In this document: one piece after another, positions 1-12,241 of the stretch
Numbering within the stretch: the first letter of the stretch is position 1
How the letters are laid out: every line of letters starts with the position of its first letter
DNA from: Pseudeuparius sepicola
Lineage: Eukaryota; Arthropoda; Insecta; Coleoptera; Anthribidae
DNA length: 64,000 bases
Direction of reading: 5' to 3'
Assembly (NCBI GenBank): GCA_963920635.1
Contig: OY987298.1
Coordinates: forward strand, 36,363,787 to 36,427,786
Program-made: the position numbers and the translations under genes
The notes under the pieces: generated by a model
The model's input: only the letters and a program-made list of their open reading frames with translations
Databases searched by the model: none
Told to the model about the DNA's origin: nothing

Positions 1-697
1 AGTGATCGCCAAAAGAATAATTATTAACATGTTATTTGAAAGAATAAGGTAGGTATTTGTTTTCAAAGATTTCCATGGTCAAGCATGCTATGAAATAAAT
101 AAAAATCTGCTTGAGCTTTTCGTAAATAGCTAGATTTTCTCTTTTTATTCCGTTAAACGTATTTCTAATTTACTTACCTTACCTGTCGTATTGATATGAG
201 ATTATGATGATTATGAAGAAAATTCGATTATTCTTGCATTCAACTTCATTTTTACTAGGCGTCGTTTTGTTTTTCATTTTTTTTACTTCATATTCATAAT
301 CAGCATCGAAAAAAACATAAAAATATACATTTCCATTGAAAAATAATGATTCTACAATTAATGGTAGACGATTTTTGAGAAATTTCGGTGAAAAATCGAT
401 TCTTTTAGTTTTTTTTTTATTTAAAAAAAACGCACTTTTTCAACCTGCGGACTTTTAAATAAAAGTATGTTTGAAGGTGTTTCAAGAGGTTTTATTCAAA
501 TCCATGACTTCCCTAATTAATTCCTAATTAACACCATTTTTCTTCTACGTTGACTCCACTATATGTGCCTTGTCCTTACTATTAGTAGCGTTCTCATTTA
601 AAGACTTTTTTTTTCAAGAAGTACTATTTTGATTGTATCTTGGTTCGTACAAGTATACATGGTTTCTCACTTTTTAACGTAATAATTTTAACGCAGT
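1..697. other. AT-rich stretch without visible gene
   Basis: I see no coding frame, inverted repeat or recognisable transposon end here. The sequence is AT-rich with homopolymer runs, for example the T and A tracts near 409-430. Confidence 0.5.
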
Positions 698-1058
698 CTC
701 TTGAAATAGTTATTTATTTACCAAGGTACTGAAGTTCGGCCTCGGCCTCGGCAACTAAATTCCACATGAGTCATAAAAAGAATTTCAGTGCCGAGTTATG
801 TATCATATATATTTTTTGAAATCGGAAAAAATGTTTTATTAGGCAAAAAAATAATCATAAGGGATCACCCGTCCATGAACCGACTTCGCGCGGCGTTGCT
901 TGACTTTGATGATCGCCCTACCTACGTCAAGTATGACGAGGCACGGCGCTTCCCAACAAAAAATTCCAAACAGCTGCCTGTTGTGCAGCCTCCATGAAAA
1001 ATAGATTGATATTCAAATCTTCTAAAATATTTATACTGAAAGATTGCGCTGCTATAGG
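698..1058 (+). repeat. GGCACTGAAG repeat family, copy 1 (truncated)
   Basis: This is one of three long copies of an interspersed repeat; the others are 14098-14540 (inverted) and 15310-15835. It begins with a shared head, TAGTTATTTATTTACCAAGG, then ACTGAAGTTC. It continues through a CGCGCGGCGTTGCTTGACTT block (about 882) to GATTGCGCTGCTATAGG (about 1042-1058). Immediately after that, where copy 3 continues with TAACAATTTCGC, the sequence switches to a hAT-like terminus, so the copy appears interrupted by another insertion. Within 722-790 the repeat's short inverted ends ACTGAAGTTC and GAATTTCAGTGCC face each other. No protein is recognised. Confidence 0.7.
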
Positions 1059-1150
1059 CAGGGCCGTAGCGACATTGTTATCATAGGGGGGAGGGGAATT
1101 GAGATCCGGCTCCCTGTAAGCGTTGTACAGGCAATCCAATGCCGATAATA
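1059..1150 (+). mobile_element. hAT-like terminus (left end only)
   Basis: The terminus CAGGGCCGTAGCGACAT matches the left end of the complete hAT-like element at 39688 (CAGGGCCGTAGCGATAT), and both are followed by a G-run. It interrupts repeat copy 1 precisely after GCTATAGG. I could not find a matching right end (GGCCCTG) downstream, so the element is truncated or its right end has diverged. Confidence 0.5.
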
Positions 1151-4100
1151 TTTTTGGTGTGGTGACTACGCCCATTTTTTAAAAATTTTAAGCAAATGAG
1201 AATGTCCTTGTTATCAATAAAAGCTAAGTTTTGAAAAAACAAATACTTATATTATGTTTTTGTTTAATACTAACATTTTTTGTACATTTTCAGAAAACTA
1301 AAAACTCTAAATTTATTTCTCCTTTTTTTAAGTTTTCTCCAAGAAACCAAAAGGTTTTCAAAATATATATTTTTTTCACATTTTAATAATAAAAGGTCCT
1401 TCAGTCTATTATATATCGCTCATTTTAACAATTTTTAACTGACTAAATGACCTTTCATTATCTACTTAACTTATCCACAACTAAACTATTGATACAATGA
1501 CAAACAGTAGCTTTACTTATGAATGTCCGGCTATCTTCGTGAAAATTGCTGCATAGAGCCTTGCAGCTCAGCGGCTAAAATAATTCTGTCTTGGTTTTTG
1601 TCGCCGATGATTGAACTATATTTTTTGTGCTACGAAAGATTGCTTGATATCACTAAACGGGAAATAATTTCCATTAACACTTTTATTAAAACAAGTTTTT
1701 CATATGAGGAATATTTTAAGAAATATAAGCAATATTCCACAATTTCTATCCACACTGTATATGTATACTAACTAAAAGGGCACAACATAAAGTAATAAAT
1801 AGAAACATTTTTAAAAACAAATATACTTGTTTCCGAATTAGCTAGCTTTTTGAAAACAAATATACCCATTTTTTGTTTTCAAATAGCTTGTCACGGTAAA
1901 TGTCTATAAAAGTAGATAACAATTAATTTAATTGGACGGTGATTGGTTGGTAAGCAACACACAAGCTTTTTAAAATATATAATATCAATAAATAAAAGGG
2001 TTTTTATTTATTATTTTTAGTTTTGGAATCCTAATCGGATCTTGACAGAAATCGTTTTATTTTCTATGTTAGGTATTGTGCCTTTTCTGCAGAAGATATC
2101 GTCGGACTATTACTTTTATTACAATTGAAAATTATGACATATCTTTATAAACTTTCATTTTTTAAATATCAAGCTAGGTAAAGTTTCTGTGCTACACCTA
2201 ACAATTTTTTTTCTAATAGTGTCATTCATATAGCCGAATATCTCGTCTTGGTAAGAAATGCAGTTATGACTGGACTAGAACATCGATTTTTGTCCTTCCG
2301 TGCAGACAGCCTGTGGTTAACATTGAATGTGGCACAATTTTTTGTTTTTATTTTCAGTCTAACTTGGAATATTAATTATGTATATTTTCGTCTGCAATTA
2401 TTTTCCAGACGGTGTAATAATGTCATAAATATTTTATTTTTTTACAAACCCCAAGAAAAGGCCAACAATAACTATAATTTGTTTTACTCGTATAGTCACG
2501 AGAAGTCTTCCAAGAATTTGAAATAATGATAATTGTGATTGTGGCATAAAATTTTTCTTTTTTATCTTACACGGAAAGATAAAAAATCCAATGTAAGAAA
2601 TTATGGCGTTGTCTATGATAGTGCGAAGACTGCATGTGCATATGGGCTCTAAAAAGTTGTATTTCAATAAAAATATAAATTTATGATTTCTTGAAATTCT
2701 TTATTTTATCATTTTTCATATAATTCGGAACAAGAGAAGACACTGAATTGTAGGACCTATCTACATTCGAATTATTTAGGTACGTTAATTTTGGGAGCAA
2801 AATCGATCGGCAATATTATTATAGAGAATTAATTCCAGGCATAAATGTTATTATTGGCGGCGATTTTGACCTTGAGTTTTCAAACTTGAGTTGTCAAACG
2901 TTTATGGTGAGTATGTTTCCAAGGCACTATATGCAAAAACGATTAATTGGACATTACGGCAAGAAAAGCAAAGTAAAACATAATGTCTGACATGTCATTT
3001 TAACCAGAAAAATTCTTGTTTTCAAAAATTAAAAATCCAATATGACGCCCATAAGAAGAATAAAGGTTGATCGTCAAATCTTTGTTCAGGTAAACGACAA
3101 AAAAATGCGAGGCCAAATTTAGATTCCTTTTGTAATAATAAAACTTCGAAATGTCCAGTCCCTTGGTTTATGTTTAAAAAAATTAACACGAAAATGACAA
3201 TTTTCAGTTGCATTATTTTCAAAACGAAAAGGTCAGCCAAATTTTTTTTAGGAATACGGTCACCCTGTACATTCCGGGAAAGTTATTGTTTAGGCACCCC
3301 ACTACTTGAAGAATAGGAAAACAATTATTAAAAAATGTTTAAGGTTAAATGTTTTGGGGAAAGGTTTTTTTTGTATTAAATAGGTTTTCGCATTTTGTAT
3401 TAATTTCTTATTAAATTTACCGGTACAAAAATCCATCCTTGTTTGCTTATATTTCTATTACTTATAATTATGTCTAGTTGTAAAATATTCTAATCAAATA
3501 CAACTCGGGACTTTAATGTCCTAAGCAATTTTTATTCAGGCACCATTGTCTCTGGCTCTAAAGCGTTCGAGATTTTCCCAAATAATAAAAACCTATTTTC
3601 ATACTAATAATTCTTTTCGGGAAAGCGATGCCTTCAATAAAAATTTCTGATAACATCACAGTCTCTCGTTGTATACTATAATGCGTTGTATGTATATTGT
3701 GTATATTATTATATTGTATATAATGCGTTGTATACTATAATGCGATAACAATGATAACATTATAACGTTATTACTTTTCTCAGTCGGCCAACAGTTCAAA
3801 AGTTTGTGCGGCGCCGCCTATGGCCACAGTTGGATGATGGACATCCTGACGTGTCGCCATCGGCTAGGCACTTTTCATAACAAAAGCGCGCGGTTGTTCA
3901 ACTTTATATGGGTTTACAGTCTTTACAGTTAATTTTTTCAGTAATTTATTCTCGGAATGGAAAATACTACACCATTTACACACTATTGCACAATCGTTTT
4001 TCGACTTTTATAAAAAAGTCAATTATTTAGAGACAGTAAATTGTCAGAATCGGAAAAATAACGGTGGAAAATTAGAGATATTATTTCTTCACCTTATTGA

Positions 4101-4796
4101 AAAACAACTTTTCTTATTACGTTTTATTATCGGAAAATAAAAAGAGGACAAATTCTTGTCGGGAAAAAACTTGTTGTTCTATACAAATAGTTGTTTATGT
4201 GCCAAGGCAGTGAAGTTCAACTTTTTATAACGACAGTTATCACTTTTTCCGAGCAGCAAGTTTTTCATAGTTTTGCTCCAAATCCAGTAATTTTAGGGTA
4301 AATTTACAACAGATATTTTCTATGAAGAAGTGAATTGGTAATTCAAAAGTGCTGTCGGCTTATAAAAAAAAGCATGGACCTAGAAATTATTTTTGAAAAG
4401 GGGACGTGTTTTCAAACCCGTGTTCGCCTTTTTTCCTTAAAATGAGACTTTCTATTACCAGTTTTATTTATTTACAACTTGGATACCCTCTATATTTTTT
4501 ATACCTCTAAAGAAAACGTCACTATTTCCCCACAGAAAATGAGTTTATTGCTTTCTTCTGGACCAACTCGAATAAGAGATTTTGAAATATTTTCCTTTAC
4601 ATATCCGAATGAATGTGTAGGGTGACGGCACACGAGAGATTTTACCCCCCTTCACTTGTTTATTTTAAACACAGAAAAAAATTAAATACGATACTTCTGG
4701 GAAATTTTCTGTCAATATCAACGCAGAACGCACTCATCATGCAGAAAAACATATGATATAAAACATTCTGTAGTGGATATCATAAACGATGATCCG
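1151..4796. other. No gene seen; scattered repeat fragments
   Basis: No convincing coding sequence is present. Minor items: a loose hairpin near 1845-1889; a lone transposon-type end CACCCTG followed by TA at 3261-3269 with no visible partner; a direct duplication of GTTGTATACTATAATGCG near 3669 and 3726; a slightly GC-richer block at 3785-3900; and a fragment of the GGCACTGAAG repeat near 4187-4235 (GCCAAGGCAGTGAAGTTCAA). Confidence 0.5.
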
Positions 4797-4803
4797 TGCG
4801 TTA

Positions 4804-4840
4804 CAATGGTCGACAATGGAAATTACATTGTCGACCATTG
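4804..4840. repeat. Short hairpin, CAATGGTCGAC type
   Basis: The left arm CAATGGTCGACAATG pairs with CATTGTCGACCATTG around a 7-nt loop. The same left arm occurs at 12242-12256 with related flanks (ATCCG on the left, TGACG(T/C)AGG on the right), so the hairpin may belong to a wider repeat. The adjacent 7-mers TGCGTTA and TGACGTA are only loosely similar, so no target duplication is claimed for this copy. Confidence 0.6.
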
Positions 4841-4851
4841 TGACGTAGGGA

Positions 4852-4909
4852 CATTGAGTAAAAGAATATTATATTTAATAAGGTAAATATAATATTCTTT
4901 TACTCAATG
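4852..4909. mobile_element. Mini-hairpin element, CATTGAG family, 58 bp
   Basis: A near-perfect hairpin: the left arm begins CATTGAGTAAAAGAATATTA and the right arm ends with its complement, around a loop of about 7 nt. It is flanked by identical 7-bp direct repeats, GTAGGGA at 4845-4851 and at 4910-4916. The same terminal sequence occurs at 13641, 42179, 30245 and, more diverged, 15881. The 7-bp duplication suggests insertion of the hairpin as a unit. The mobility mechanism is unknown. Confidence 0.75.
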
Positions 4910-5099
4910 GTAGGGATCAGTTTATTGATATGTATTATACATTGTACATTGTAACATTTTTGTTCCGTTTTTGATTGTTCAATTTCAAAATTTTATACTA
5001 GAGTATAATATTGTGCAACAAGTTCGGCACAATTTGTGTCACGAGGCGAAGTCGAGTGCCATGCACGAGCATGCAATATGCCTTGTTTAGCGAGTTGCA

Positions 5100-5465
5100 C
5101 AGGGTGTCAAAGTGAACGTGATAAATCCGGTTTTCCCGGTAATTTTAAAGATATTATTATTATTGATGGTTTAAGAACCAGGCGTGGAGAATTTTCCGAG
5201 GAATTCGAATATGACTTCAAATTTAATATCGGAGTATTAGCAACGAGTATACGGGAAGTAACAAAATATTGTCGGTTTTCATTTCTAACTTCCGGTTTGA
5301 CCTGAAGGGAGCATCACTTGGTCAGTTTTATGAGACACCCTGCATATTTTGTTTTTAGGTTCTTTTTTCTCCCAATTCCAAAGATACTTAGTTTTATCCG
5401 AACCATCAATTTATCTTTAAAATTACCGAGAAAATCGGGTTTATTACATTAACTGGGACAGCCTG
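5100..5465. mobile_element. TIR element (MITE), about 366 bp
   Basis: The left end CAGGGTGTCAAAGTGAACGT is mirrored by a right end that reads CAGGCTGTCCCAGTTAATGT on the opposite strand. The inverted arms run about 70 bp, to the AACCATCAAT/ATTGATGGTT block. The right end is followed by TA, but the left flank is AC, so a TA duplication is not clean. A second internal end (GACACCCTG at about 5325-5333) suggests a nested or composite structure. No transposase is encoded. Confidence 0.6.
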
Positions 5466-6064
5466 TATACTATGCTTTGTACAAAGCCTTGGATGAAAAA
5501 AATTGAAATTTAACAAATGTTCATGTCTACATTTCTGGACATTACTTTGCACAACAGTGTACACTAACTTGAAATTCCACTAGTGCGTTATCGTTATGCA
5601 ATGTCAAATAACGCATTTTTTCTGGCAAAACTACCCATTGTAAAACTATCAGCTATGAAAAAATAGCCAACAAAATTTATTTAAATTTAATTTGTAGATC
5701 TCGCGACAAAGTCGGACGATCCATGCAATAACAAAGAATGTTTGTTTTAACCAAGTGAATAATAACATAATAAAATCCCAAAATATTAGGAGCTTTTATG
5801 ATTTTCCTAAAATTTTTATTTTATTTCGAGATTATCAGTAGAACCTGTAAAATATACCTAAAGTTTGTATAATGCATTATTTTAAATAGAAGAGCAGATT
5901 TTGAAAATTCAAATAACTACACAGGGTTGTGAAGCAAATTTTTGCAGCATAAAGCAGTGGCTGTTGACTGTTGACAGAGAAAACGATTGGAAAATCTGAC
6001 AATTAATGTTTAGGTACAGGAAAAATCAGAGTTGGAACAATAAGATTATCCCATGATAAATATA
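5466..6064. repeat. Fragment related to the 20399-20972 element
   Basis: Around 5680-5870 the sequence shares blocks with the interior of the MITE at 20399-20972. One block (about 5693-5750) matches its reverse complement, including ATTTGTRGATCTCG. The next (about 5790-5850) matches it forward, including GGAGCTTTTAYGATTTTCCT. The rest of this interval shows nothing recognisable. Confidence 0.45.
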
Positions 6065-6951
6065 CAGGTCGATGCCCACTATGGGGATCTCGGAAACTAG
6101 CAGAGCTAGAATGCTCAATCTAATGCCAGTTTTGGATTTTTGAAAAAGTTCATGGCTCACTAGATATTTTGAAAAGACTGATTTAATGCTATTTCAACAG
6201 ATCTCTGTAGCTCCGTTATTTCTGATTATACAAAAAAACTGTAGAGACAAAAATTGTAGATAATTTTGGGCTTAATAAGATAATCTAATCCAATTTTTTA
6301 TGTTGAGTGTGATTTTTGAGATATGACATAAATTTGTGTTTTTTTAAATGTAAATCATAGTTGGCTGTGCCCTTATAAAATCGGCCATTTTTTTTTAACT
6401 TTCCACAAATAGCTAGTTATTATAAAAAATAAAATAGCTATGGCTAATTTTCTGATTTTTTAAAATTTTCACATAGTCAGCCATGGAATATTTTCATAAT
6501 TACGTTCTATTTTATAATAAGACATACTTTAAACTTTCAAATATTTTATTTTTAGCTGGTAACAAAATAAAACAAAAATTATCATGATGGAGCTCCACCA
6601 GATATTTATTTGCCCGTAAGAACTTACCTCTATATCCAAATAATTGAAGAGCCAGGAGGAAAAAAGATGAAAGTACCTTTTTCATACAATCGAGAAATTC
6701 ATAATTTTAAGTTTGAAACCACTGTAAATTTAACCATTGAATAATCCGAATACCTTAATCAATGATTTAACTGAAAAGATATTCACACAAAGAATGTATA
6801 CTATTGGCTAGTTCCATAGTTTTTATACTAAAAGTAAAATTTTCGATGATGAAGAATTATACCTTCTCTATTATTTTTGAGAAAACTCTAGCTAATGCGC
6901 AAAAAAAAAGGCGAAAGAAAGATGATAGTCCAGTGACTCGCTTCGTTTTTC

Positions 6952-6972
6952 CCAACGATATATAGGTCGTTG
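6952..6972. mobile_element. Mini-hairpin element, 21 bp
   Basis: The hairpin has arms CAACGA and TCGTTG with a short AT-rich loop. It is flanked by identical 7-bp direct repeats, GTTTTTC at 6945-6951 and 6973-6979. A wider direct repeat, GTCCAGTGACTC, lies on both sides (about 6928 and 6985). It is inserted inside the long-TIR mariner element. Confidence 0.65.
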
Positions 6973-7523
6973 GTTTTTCTTCTTGGTCCAGTGACTCTCA
7001 TTTATTGTTCCCATTATTTTCAATAGATTCTATTGTTTCTATAAAAGCTTCATATTTAAGAAAAAAATCTTTAATGTAAGAAAAAAAACATAATGTATTA
7101 TATGAAAGTTAAGAGTCCCTGCCAGTTACATTAGATTGCAATCAACGTTTCTTTGTGGCATCAGATATTCGTCAATTTTTTTTTCGTTTTTTTTTTGTCG
7201 AAACCACACACAGTATTATTCTCCACGACCAAACGCACCTGTTCTCGATTGGACTCAAAGATCAACTGCCAATAAAATTGAAATATAATAATTCAATCAG
7301 ACACCGCCCGGCATGACACATTGGACTCTCATCGTTTTTTCTGCTGACGGATGGACATTCAACGTTTTTTCCTAGCACGCCTAATTTTATATCCGTTAAA
7401 ACTTTGGATTTCCAGCATTATTTCGCCTTACGAGTTTGTCACAACAAAGCATAGGTTAAAAGCTACATTTTGCACTGAATACTTTTTTTGCCTCATATGG
7501 ACTTTCATCGTTTTTCCCCCTGG

Positions 7524-7788
7524 CTCTTCAATTGGATAGGGAGAAATAGACCTATTTCCTGGCAGCCCCGATCCTCAGATTTGTCTGTTTTGGATTTCTT
7601 TATGTGGGGAACAGTACAAAGTAAAGTATGAGACAATCGTTGAATTAAGAGCAGCTGTTTTAGTAGCAATTGCCAGTATTGACAGGCGCTCTCTAAGAAA
7701 GATGACAAATTCAGTTTTAAAAAGATGCAATATTTGCATAAATAATAATGGTGGATTGTTTGAACACCTTTTTTATTTTAAAAGGTGA
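7524..7788 (+). pseudogene. Mariner-type transposase C-terminus, broken
   Basis: The frame from 7524 reads NWIGRN...WQPRSSDLSVLDFFMWG. This is the hallmark third-aspartate region of insect DDE transposases (W-P-P-R-S-P-D-L-T-P-L-D-F-F-L-W-G in the family). A one-base deletion near 7628 breaks the frame. After the shift the C-terminal helix region resumes (ETIVELRAA...) and ends in a typical NGGLFEHLF-like tail before TGA at 7786-7788. The first two catalytic aspartates are not recognisable upstream. It lies between the two TIRs of the 6065-8400 element and is certainly non-functional. Confidence 0.8.
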
Positions 7789-8400
7789 CCTTTTAAAATA
7801 ATGATAATTTTAATTTGAGTTTTTTAATTTTTGTTTTATTTTGTTACATTTTGTTACCAGCTAAAAACAAAATATTAGAAAGTTTGAAGTATGTCTAATT
7901 ATAAAATAGAACGTAATTATGAAAATATTCCATGGCTGACTATGTGAAAATTAAAAAAAAAATCAGAAAATTACCCATAGCTCTTTTATTTTTTATAATA
8001 ACTATGCCGAGTATTATATCTTTGGAAATCTTAAAAAATGGCCGATTTTATAAGGTCACAGCCAACTATGATTTACATTTAAAAAAACCCAAGTTTATGT
8101 CATATCTCAAAAATCACAAACAACATAAAAAATTTGATTAGATTATGATATATGCCCAAAATTATCTACAATTTTTGTCTCTACAGTTTTTCTGTATAAT
8201 CAGAAATAACGGAGCTACAGAGATCTCACTAGATATAGCAAAAAATCACTCTTTTCACTATATCTAGTGAGCCATGAGCTTTTTTAAAAATCCAAAAGGG
8301 GCATTGAGCATTCAAAACTGCAATTCTTTCTCCTTTAACCTTTGTTCTAGCTCTGCTAGTTTCCGAGATCCCCATAGTGGGCATCGAAAAAAAACGACCC

Positions 8401-9693
8401 TATATATCTAACTTGATGAAAATAAATTAAACAATACACTGTATTTTGTAGCACAATTATAACTTTAAAATGAGGTTTCTTCGCCAATAATAAAACATAA
8501 ATTTAGAAGTGCGGTGTTCTAAACAAAGCAATGCACCTATTTTTGAGTTTGTTATTTGTCGTGTGTTATGTTTGTCAGAGGTGTCTCGTTTGCAAATGAA
8601 AACCGTGCAGGTATATTCGTATATGAACAGCTTTTTGGATCGGAATTTTTTTCTACACCCTACAGAGATGTTGCGATACGAACTATCTTGCTCCTCTGCG
8701 TTCGAATTTCAAATTGCCTGGCCCGGAGGCGGGAGGCATGTGGACCCGTGAAATTAAATATTTGACGATAGACAATGCCCTTCTGGCCCGCTCGGCCGGC
8801 ACTCCCACGCTCCCCAGGTACGGGCAGATGACGGTGCGCCGCCGTATCGTGTGTCTGCGCGATTTACAGTTAGGTCGTGAACTCCGACCAGGTAGGAAAA
8901 AAGCACGCCCGCCGAACGCCGGTACAAACCCATACGGACGGATGAATAAAAAACAGGCACTTATCGGTGATTGATAAAAAGGAGCGGCGATGAGAAATTC
9001 CTTTTCCGGTAGTAGGACGGGCGTCCATTATGGCGGGGGTCAGAGTTTATGTCGGGATATGTAGTCTCGACAGTCCGGGCTGTCATATTCTTACACGTTG
9101 TCCCGTGTTGATCAACCCGTGTATTCAGCAAATATTGTAAATATGAATATTGCCCAAAAAAGGACAATACCTGACCCCGAGACATATTTATAAGTTACTA
9201 TAAACAGAATTAAAGCACACGGTATATATACCGATAGTCTAACATCTAACTACCACTAAAAACTACTACCCATACCTTGGATTCTTTATATTCAGAGAAC
9301 CCAAAATGTTACCAGCTAGGGGATATATAGGGTAACCATATACACGGTAGTTTTACCAGACGCTACAGTATCTATTTTTATACCAGATTGAAAGGGCGTG
9401 GTCGAAAATGGACTGACAACGTGACTCCAAATTAAGATTCTATTTATGCTTCTATTTATGCTTTTGCATAAAAAACGAAAGTCACTACCACCGAGATAAA
9501 AGACGCCGACAGGAAGACAAATAACTGGGTATACCTGCCTAAACTGTGGTAAAGCGATCGTTAAAGTCAAGCATCGGCACGCACGGTAGGCTCATGGATG
9601 GGCGATTTCCTTTTTGGTTAGGTACTTGACCTAATAAAACTTTTTTTCGATATAAAAAAAATAATAGGAATGTACAAATATGGAGTTATTATA
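8401..9693. other. No gene assigned; modest GC-rich patch
   Basis: The segment at about 8700-8960 is richer in G+C and CpG than its surroundings. It contains an open plus-strand frame from ATG at 8714 and a possible splice donor (CCAG/GTAGGA near 8899/8900). The predicted peptide is not recognised and I cannot support it as an exon. The rest is AT-rich without visible structure apart from the small palindrome CGGTATATATACCG near 9223. Confidence 0.4.
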
Positions 9694-10115
9694 CAGGGAC
9701 CGGCAGAAAGTTGCTAATCGAACAAAATTAAAGTTTAGTAGCAAATTCATGTGTTATTCGATGATAAGTTGCGCTTGCAGTGTTTTGTTTTTTGTAATAC
9801 ACAGGGTGGTCAAAAAAATACAAAAAAAGTTAAATTTCTTTTTTTTGACTAGGTGGCTGTGACTTTAAATCTGATATCTACCTTTGATTCCAAACAACTT
9901 TTGTAAGTAACTTTTTACCGTATTTTACAAAATAAGGGTACATTACTTTATTTTGACATTTTTGAATCTACCTCGTATCCAAAGAGAGATATTTAAATTT
10001 TGATATGTTCGTTTTGAGTTTGAAATGATGCACCAACTTTATCAAGAATAAAATTTTCTGAGAAATTAACATTAAAAAAGTTTTCCATTTGTGTCCAACT
10101 TTCTGCCGGTCACTG
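9694..10115. mobile_element. MITE family M1, copy 1 (422 bp)
   Basis: TIRs read CAGGGACCGGCAGAAAGTTG on the left and CAACTTTCTGCCGGTCACTG on the right, each flanked by TA (9692-9693 and 10116-10117). This is the Tc1/mariner target signature. The element has no coding capacity. The same family occurs in the opposite orientation at 37855-38314 and truncated at 49672-49994. Confidence 0.9.
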
Positions 10116-10195
10116 TATATGGGAGATTTTATCTCTAAATATTATTACATCTATATATATTATTATTTTATATTATATTATTATATCCCTATATA

Positions 10196-11588
10196 CAGCG
10201 TCCTCCAAAAAGTTTGCACCATAAGGGGATATTTTTAATTAACGTTTTATTTTTAAATTTAATTTTGAGGTTTTGCTTTAAAAAAGATGAAAAATGACCC
10301 ACTCAAACGTGTTCATGTGACTTTCGTTATCTGTCAAAAATGACATTTAAAAAATATATCGCCAAAAATGGGTTTAGTTGTTAAAATATCAAAAAGTTTG
10401 ACTTGAAAAAGTTGTTTGTTTTTCAATTTTACGTAAGTGTGCCAAATTTGAACGCTCTACTAAAATATTTAGTTTTTTGCCAATTTTTAATATTTATGAT
10501 ATTTCTAAAAATTTTAAAAACTCGAAACTTCGTAAAAACTATTTTATATCACTAGCTTTAGCATTCTATTAATTTTTTATTACTAATTACCGATAAGAAT
10601 AGGTATTTTCAAAAGAAAATGATATTTACGCTTTAAAATTCTGTTATGTTTGTTGCAAAGTTGATGTACCGTCTAGCATTTGGGGAATAAATTTAGTTAT
10701 ATTATAAATTAAAATATCATCAAACTATTTTACGTATCTAAGCACAATTCTTGACTTTTATGGGACCAATAATTATTAACTTTAAATTTAATTTCACATT
10801 AATCGATATTGATGAATAGGCCATGGAGAGAATAGAAGCAATTGTTTTTATTTGACAGTTTGATAACTGTCAAATAAAACAACTTTCAAATAAAAACAAT
10901 TGCTTCCATTCTCTCCATGGCCTACTCATCAATATCGATTAATGTGGAATTAAACTTAAAGTTAATAATTATTTGTCTCATAAAAGTCAAGAATTGTGCT
11001 TAGATACGTAAAATAGTTTGATGATATTTTAATTTATAATTATTTTGGCATCAATTTAGAACTGGGAAACGTAATGTAACTAAATTTACACCCCAAATGC
11101 TAGACGGTACATCAACTTTGCAACAAACATAACAGAATTTAAAGCGTAAATATCATTTTCTTTTGAAAAATACTTATTCTTATCGGTAATTAGTAATAAA
11201 AAATTAATAGAATGCTAAAGCTAGTGATATAAAAAAGTTTTTACGAAGTTTCGAGTTTCTAAAATTTTCAGAAGTATCATAAATATTAAAAATTGGGAAA
11301 AAACTAAATATTTTAGTAGAGCGTTCAAATTTGGTACGCTTACGTAAAATTAAAAAAGAAACAACTTTTTCAAGTAAAACTTTTTGATATTTTAACAAAT
11401 AAACCCATTTTTGGCGATATATTTTTTGAAATGTAATTTTTGACAGATAACGAAAATCACATGACCACGTTTGAGTGGGTCATTTTTCATCTTTTTTAAA
11501 ACATAAGATAACCCCAAAAATTAAATTTCAAAATAAAACGTTAATTAAAAAATTTCCCCCTATGGTGTGAACTTTTTGGAGGACACTG
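10196..11588. mobile_element. Foldback element F1, copy 1 (1.39 kb)
   Basis: Almost the whole element is one palindrome with arms of about 660-700 bp meeting near 10870 (GACAGTTTGATAACTGTC). The ends read CAGCGTCCTCCAAAAAGTTT on the left and, on the opposite strand, CAGTGTCCTCCAAAAAGTTC on the right. TA precedes the left end; the right flank is TG, a likely mutated TA. The second copy at 21285-23102 keeps extra central sequence with a transposase start. This copy therefore looks like a central-deletion derivative that is just two TIRs. Confidence 0.88.
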
Positions 11589-11756
11589 TGTAAGTGGTAT
11601 ATTGTATAAGTCGTATATTTGCAAAGAGTCGCTAAATGGGGCAATTTATTCCTTTATACACCCCGTATCATCTCCCATATACTATAATACCTCCATATCT
11701 TTGAAAGTTTTCCACCAACAGAGCTTGCTCCTCTAAAAATGATCACCCTGTACATA

Positions 11757-11880
11757 CCTCGGCACTGAAGTTCCTTTTTATGACTCGTGTGGCAACTTAA
11801 TTGCATGTAGCAACTTAATTGCATATGAGTCATAAAAAGTTGAACTTCAATGCCTTATGGTACATAAACAACTATTATGC
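11757..11880. repeat. GGCACTGAAG repeat, short inverted fragment
   Basis: GGCACTGAAGTTCCTTTTTA (about 11762) faces TAAAAAGTTGAACTTCAATG about 80 bp later, followed by the family's head in reverse (CATAAACAACTATT). In the middle, GCAACTTAATTGCAT is duplicated in tandem. It belongs to the family at 698, 14098 and 15310. A lone transposon-type end, CACCCTG followed by TA, lies just upstream near 11746-11754. Confidence 0.6.
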
Positions 11881-12241
11881 AGAACTATTATAATTTGATT
11901 TTGCCAGCAATTTATGCTTATACAAGGATTAAATATGACGTGTACAAAAACGGCAACGTGTCTCAAATAACTGCCAAATTTGAAATTCAACAAAAAACTT
12001 CAAACTCCAATTTTCTTGAGTTATTAAAAATAAACTTGTTTCCCTTGCAATTATTTATCAGTGTATCAACATTCATGACAGTTCATTGGAGCTAAAATAT
12101 AACATATCGCTATCTAACGCCTCTTTACATACTAATATATTATTCAATCATACTACTATTAATACAACAATAAATTATGGTACCACAAACCACAATAAAA
12201 TGGTAACTATTTTTAGATAAAATTCCGGTCTCAAAAATCCG

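Larger units (their letters stand above)
6065..8400. mobile_element. Tc1/mariner-like element with ~500-bp TIRs
   Basis: Long inverted arms (about 6065-6575 and 7835-8400) share blocks such as GATGCCCACTATGGGGATCT at the ends. Further in they share ACGGAGCTACAGAGATCT-like and CCATGGCTGACTATG-like sequence. Both ends abut TA. The left tip lacks the T-run found in the right tip (GGGTCG followed by TTTTTTTTCG when read inward), so the ends are slightly eroded. The interior keeps a plus-strand transposase C-terminus (7524-7788), which fixes the superfamily. A mini-hairpin with its own 7-bp duplication is inserted at 6952-6972. Much of the interior between 6600 and 7500 is unrecognisable. Confidence 0.8.

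Noticed and set aside
4804..4840. Counting this hairpin as another 7-bp-duplication case
   Set aside because: The flanking 7-mers TGCGTTA and TGACGTA match at only four of seven positions, and flanks are partly shared with the 12242 copy.
7774..7799. Perfect palindrome ATTTTAAAAGG/TGACC...
   Set aside because: No flanking direct repeat, and it lies in the tail of the mariner relic. It is not counted among the 7-bp-flanked hairpins.
8227..8274. Hairpin with CACTAGATATAG arms inside the right TIR of the 6065-8400 element
   Set aside because: No 7-bp flanking repeat. The partner arm of the TIR has a related non-palindromic stretch, so it is probably local rearrangement of the arm.
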